Part shown: piece by piece, positions 34,064 through 37,236 of the stretch
Position numbering within the stretch: position 1 is the stretch's first letter
Layout of the letters: every line of letters begins with the position of its first letter
Assembly: GCA_020832105.1 (NCBI GenBank)
Contig: JAFIFH010000021.1
Location: 1-37,236 of the forward strand
Length of the DNA stretch: 37,236 nucleotides
Reading direction: 5' to 3'
Origin: Idiomarina sp.
GTDB taxonomy: Bacteria; Pseudomonadota; Gammaproteobacteria; Enterobacterales; Alteromonadaceae
Translations under genes and position numbers: made by a program
The notes under the pieces: model-generated
The model's input: only the letters and a program-made list of their open reading frames with translations
Databases searched by the model: none
What the model was told of the DNA's origin: nothing

Positions 34064-35416
34064 ATGGAAAAACCGGGCCTACCGAGCAATGAAGCTCAGC
34101 GCGTAGCACATCTAAAAGCATTGCAAATTCTGGATACCACCCCAGAAGCGCGCTTCGACAATATTACCGTTCTGGCGACAGAGATATTTAAAACACCCGT
34201 CGCGCTTATTAGCCTGGTGGATGAAAAACGGCAATGGTTTAAATCCCGCTGTGGACTCGACGTTGAAGAAACCTCTCGGGAAATTTCCTTTTGTGGGCAC
34301 GTGGTTGAAAGTGCCGAGCCCATGGTGGTCTCCGACACCAGCAAAGATTCTCGCTTTGCGGATAACCCTCTGAGCACTAATAGCGATATCCCCATTGCGT
34401 TCTATGCGGGTGCGCCGCTTGCTACCGAAAACGGGCTTGTTCTAGGTACTTTATGTTTAATTGACCACAAGCCCCGTGAGTTTAGTGATAGTGAAATGAG
34501 TCAATTACAGAGGCTTGCGCGCTTGGTAGTGGACGAACTCGAACTACGTACCTTGTTGGTTCAGTCAAAGCAAACAGAGCGCAAATTAGCTGCCAAACGT
34601 CAGCAGGTGGAAGAGCGCAACGCGAAACTGCTGGATCTCATTGAGCGCTTTAAAGGCACCCGCTCGCGGTTAATCAGCGCGGAGAAATTAGCAACTTTGG
34701 GTTTGCTCGCTGCAGGGGTCGGCCAGGAAGCCACCAAAGCAATCAATCTTAGCCGCAAGCACCTGCTTGAGGCACAAAGCCATGTTCAAAATGAAAAGTG
34801 TGCGGGTTTGATATCACAAAGCCTGGTGTGCCAGGACGACCTGCGGCGCATGGTCGATGCCATTTGTGACACCACGGAAACCGCGGGCAATAACGAAATT
34901 GCCGACACCGATTTAAATGACACCATCAAGCATTGTCGCAATGTGCTGATGAGTCGATTTGATAACAAGATTCGGTTTATATTCGAGGAAGTTAAGGATA
35001 TACCGAGAGTTCGCGTGGTTGAGAGCCAAATTTTTATGGCGCTGCTTAACATCCTGCTGAATGCCGCAGAGTCGACCAACAATAAAGTATCGGTCAAGGC
35101 CACTTTGCAGCTCAAAGATGAGATGGTGCTGGTACGCATTACCGACAATGGCGATGGTATGGTGGCGGAAGTTCGTGAACGAGCCACAGAGCCGTTTTTC
35201 TCCAGTGGCAAAGACAGCATGCACTTTGGCCTCGGCCTGAGTATTGCCAACGGTATCGTGCGCGATCACGGTGGCTTGCTGAAAGTACACAGCGAAGCGG
35301 GTAAAGGCACCCAGGTTAATATTGCCTTGCCGATTAAACCTGCCAAAAAGCAGATCAATCAAGAAGAAGCGCCGTTTGACGCAGACACTGACATTGAGTT
35401 GCAAGCCGGGGACTAG
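34064..35416 (+). CDS. GAF-domain histidine kinase-like protein lacking the H-box histidine
   Basis: A 450-residue cytoplasmic protein. Residues about 25-165 are a GAF domain (ISFCGHVVESAEPMVV, GTLCLIDHKPREFSD), then a coiled coil (165-205), a dimerisation region and a HATPase_c domain. The ATPase boxes look intact: N box LLNILLNAAES (328-338), G1 DNGDGM (361-366), F box EPFFSSG and G2 GLGLSIANG (389-397). In the H-box the usual AHE is GQE: residue 221 is Gln (codon CAG), so the standard phosphorylation site is absent. It may be an ATP-binding regulator, a phosphatase-type partner or a pseudokinase. GGAG lies 7 bases before the ATG at 34064; a GTG two codons upstream is possible. No response regulator gene is adjacent. 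Confidence 0.88.
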   Translation: MEKPGLPSNEAQRVAHLKALQILDTTPEARFDNITVLATEIFKTPVALISLVDEKRQWFKSRCGLDVEETSREISFCGHVVESAEPMVVSDTSKDSRFADNPLSTNSDIPIAFYAGAPLATENGLVLGTLCLIDHKPREFSDSEMSQLQRLARLVVDELELRTLLVQSKQTERKLAAKRQQVEERNAKLLDLIERFKGTRSRLISAEKLATLGLLAAGVGQEATKAINLSRKHLLEAQSHVQNEKCAGLISQSLVCQDDLRRMVDAICDTTETAGNNEIADTDLNDTIKHCRNVLMSRFDNKIRFIFEEVKDIPRVRVVESQIFMALLNILLNAAESTNNKVSVKATLQLKDEMVLVRITDNGDGMVAEVRERATEPFFSSGKDSMHFGLGLSIANGIVRDHGGLLKVHSEAGKGTQVNIALPIKPAKKQINQEEAPFDADTDIELQAGD

Positions 35417-35419
35417 CGT

Positions 35420-37236
35420 TTATAGTCCCCGCTCCAGCCAGAAGATAATTCTGTCGTTGCCGCGGTATTGGCCGAATATTGCGAGTGCCTGGGGGCTTTC
35501 ATTCGTATCAACGGTGCGCCAAGGGAAGCCCAGCCAGGGTTGATCTGCGATATCGTACTCGTAAAGCAGTTCAGCACTTTGCGGTTCAAAAGTACCATCT
35601 AATTGCCAGGTGAACTGGCTATCAGCAATCATTCCGTTAGTAAGTTCTGTCGCCGCCCCGCTTAAGCTCGCGTTCGGCCCAGCGATTCCGTTAAAGCGCT
35701 CTGCCCTTAATTCGGTGCAGCTATCAAAACGCGCAGGCTGAAAGCTTGGTGTCGCATCTACATCTCCGCGCAATGGGTCATTGATGAACGCATAAACCTG
35801 GACGCCACCGGTCACTGCTAAGGCTTCGTTCTCAGGACCGCTAATGTCATTCAAGTTGAGGCGCGCATATAGAAGATTAAGCTCACCCTCTAACGGCACC
35901 ATAGGCTCAAGCCCACTATTACTGATCTCTGCACTATTAAAGTTGGTACCGTCCTCATCACTATTAGCAATACGAATACCTAATTGTTCATCCGGGTAAG
36001 GACCTTCAGGTTGATGGTCGGTTCTGCGTGGATATACAAAGTTGTCATCATTGAAGGTAAAGCGACCAGCAAGCCAGCTTGTGCTTGCAAGCACGTTGGT
36101 GAAACGCTCGTCACCATGGGTTGCTGACAAAAGACCAAACTCAGCCATGTCGAGATTATTGTCCGCATAATATGCTGTTGTGTAGTTGCGGGTCAGGCTA
36201 CCTTTCGCGTTTCGTGCCAAAACTTCAAAGCTAACTTGAATGCCTGGCTCACTCAGGTAGGTGAATGGGAAGTCTGGTAGAACGCTACATGTGTCTAGGG
36301 TATTTGCATCCTCAACACTCGACAGGCCGAGCTCAAAATAGGCAGGAATAAATCGACTAAAGATGCCTGGTGGACGCGCAATGGAGTCCAAAGTAGCTTC
36401 AGGTGCTGAAAAATAGCCAGTCAAACTAGCGCTTAGTTCAAGCTCGCCAACTTCGTCCCAAACGAGACCGTCAACTAGGGCAACACCATTTTCAACGAAC
36501 TGAGACGTGTTGCTCGTATCTAGTTGATTGGCGTTTATCTCAGTTGGATTGGAGCCTGGCTGAGTTGAATTCACATACGACGTGCTGAGCCCAACTGAAA
36601 AGCTTTCTCGACCAAAAGAGGGGGTCAGATTGCCATCACTATTGAGCGACTCAATTGAGGCTGCGAACGGCTCGCCGGCGACGGTAAAAGCTTGCTCCAA
36701 TGCGTCGAAGTTAGCGTTGTCTTTATAAGGCGTAATACTTAGCTCAAATGGAATAGAGTAAAAACTTTGAGTACTACTGCCAAATAGCGTTATTTCAGGA
36801 TCGTTAATAGGTGGTGTGTCAGGGGCCGGTTCTTCTTCCAGAAATACTGCGGCGTTGAGGCCGAGAGCACCCACATCGGTGTACGTATGGGAGATCTTTA
36901 GCTCACCGTTTTCGTCAAAGGAAAGAGCGTTGGTTCCGCCTGTGTCTGCCAGCTCACTGCCTTGCGAGTCGAAAAGCTGAAAGCTCTGGTTAGTTGCACA
37001 AGTTACTGGATCGCGGCATTCAAGGTCAATACTGACAGGCAGGGTTTGCTGTTGAAGTCTTGGCTGGCAAGAGCCGTCACTACCGGTACTTAGTGCTCTG
37101 ATAATGGATTCGGCATGGTTTCCTGCGCGGGTGTAGGCACTGGTTTCAATTTCCAGACCACTACTGACAAACTCTGTCTGGCAGTTATTTGCTGTGCAAA
37201 TGGTGGTGTCTGCGACCCCTGGGTCAGAGCCAGCAA
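35420..37236 (-). CDS. MshQ-like DUF6701 protein, C-terminal part (5' end outside window)
   Basis: The frame is open on the minus strand to the window edge, so at least 605 codons are present and the start lies outside. The C-terminal half has the DUF6701 pattern of MSHA biogenesis protein MshQ: GIFSRFIPAYFEL, FPFTYL, NAKGSLTRNYTTAYY, YARLNLNDISGPE and FDSCTEL. The visible upstream part is Cys- and Ser/Thr-rich (CTANNCQTEF, LECRDPVTC), like the disulfide-bearing adhesive regions of large surface proteins. MshQ normally ends the msh operon on the same strand as mshA; here it is inverted and converges on the kinase gene with a 3-base gap. A GTG at 36874 is not a credible start, because coding sequence continues upstream. 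Confidence 0.8.
   Translation of the reverse strand, partial: AGSDPGVADTTICTANNCQTEFVSSGLEIETSAYTRAGNHAESIIRALSTGSDGSCQPRLQQQTLPVSIDLECRDPVTCATNQSFQLFDSQGSELADTGGTNALSFDENGELKISHTYTDVGALGLNAAVFLEEEPAPDTPPINDPEITLFGSSTQSFYSIPFELSITPYKDNANFDALEQAFTVAGEPFAASIESLNSDGNLTPSFGRESFSVGLSTSYVNSTQPGSNPTEINANQLDTSNTSQFVENGVALVDGLVWDEVGELELSASLTGYFSAPEATLDSIARPPGIFSRFIPAYFELGLSSVEDANTLDTCSVLPDFPFTYLSEPGIQVSFEVLARNAKGSLTRNYTTAYYADNNLDMAEFGLLSATHGDERFTNVLASTSWLAGRFTFNDDNFVYPRRTDHQPEGPYPDEQLGIRIANSDEDGTNFNSAEISNSGLEPMVPLEGELNLLYARLNLNDISGPENEALAVTGGVQVYAFINDPLRGDVDATPSFQPARFDSCTELRAERFNGIAGPNASLSGAATELTNGMIADSQFTWQLDGTFEPQSAELLYEYDIADQPWLGFPWRTVDTNESPQALAIFGQYRGNDRIIFWLERGL

Noticed and set aside
36872..36874. 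GTG as the start of a complete 484-residue gene at the right edge.
   Set aside because: Coding sequence with Cys motifs continues upstream in the same frame to the window edge, so the gene is partial.

Overview
The window looks like the chromosome of a free-living, probably marine, gammaproteobacterium. The MSHA pilus locus, the UvrA/SSB neighbourhood, PyrC and MacAB all point to the Alteromonadales, and something near the Idiomarinaceae is plausible, but the family call is an inference from gene content, not a measurement. Coding density is high, no gene-free gap exceeds 300 bases, and I see no tRNA, rRNA, CRISPR array, insertion sequence or prophage.

Layout. 1-246 is the 3' end of an EF-Tu gene with a strong terminator. 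463-4431 holds an AbgT-family transporter, an orphan periplasmic solute-binding protein, a glutaminase and a hotdog thioesterase. 4449-9560 is the uvrA / YajR-like MFS / ssb repair block. 9631-19233 carries a PAS-GGDEF diguanylate cyclase, a lipoprotein 5'-nucleotidase, an adenosine deaminase, thymidine kinase, the MacA-MacB exporter and dihydroorotase. Several of these could together use extracellular nucleotides.

19510-32222 is the centrepiece: an MSHA-type type IV pilus locus in the order mshI, a pilN-like gene, mshJ, K, L, M, N, E, G, F, followed by a MshB-like pilin and then three tandem MshA-type prepilins. The assembly genes overlap or abut throughout, which indicates one operon. The pilins form at least two units, because a strong terminator separates the third pilin of the row from the fourth, which has its own upstream region and an unusually long leader peptide. 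MshE carries two N-terminal c-di-GMP-binding (MshEN) motifs, and the window also encodes a diguanylate cyclase with an intact inhibitory site, so second-messenger control of the pilus is expected.

32227-37236 contains a 50-residue DUF2256 zinc-binding protein gene, a short-chain dehydrogenase and a flavin reductase-like gene on the minus strand, a GAF histidine-kinase-like protein whose phospho-accepting histidine is replaced by glutamine, and, running in from the right edge on the minus strand, the C-terminal part of an MshQ-like DUF6701 protein. mshC, mshD, mshO and mshP are missing from their usual place after mshA. The inverted mshQ suggests that the MSHA locus has been split, with the minor-pilin half now on the opposite strand and converging on the assembly half.

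The strongest leads are the multi-pilin array, the split MSHA locus and the H-box-less kinase between its halves.
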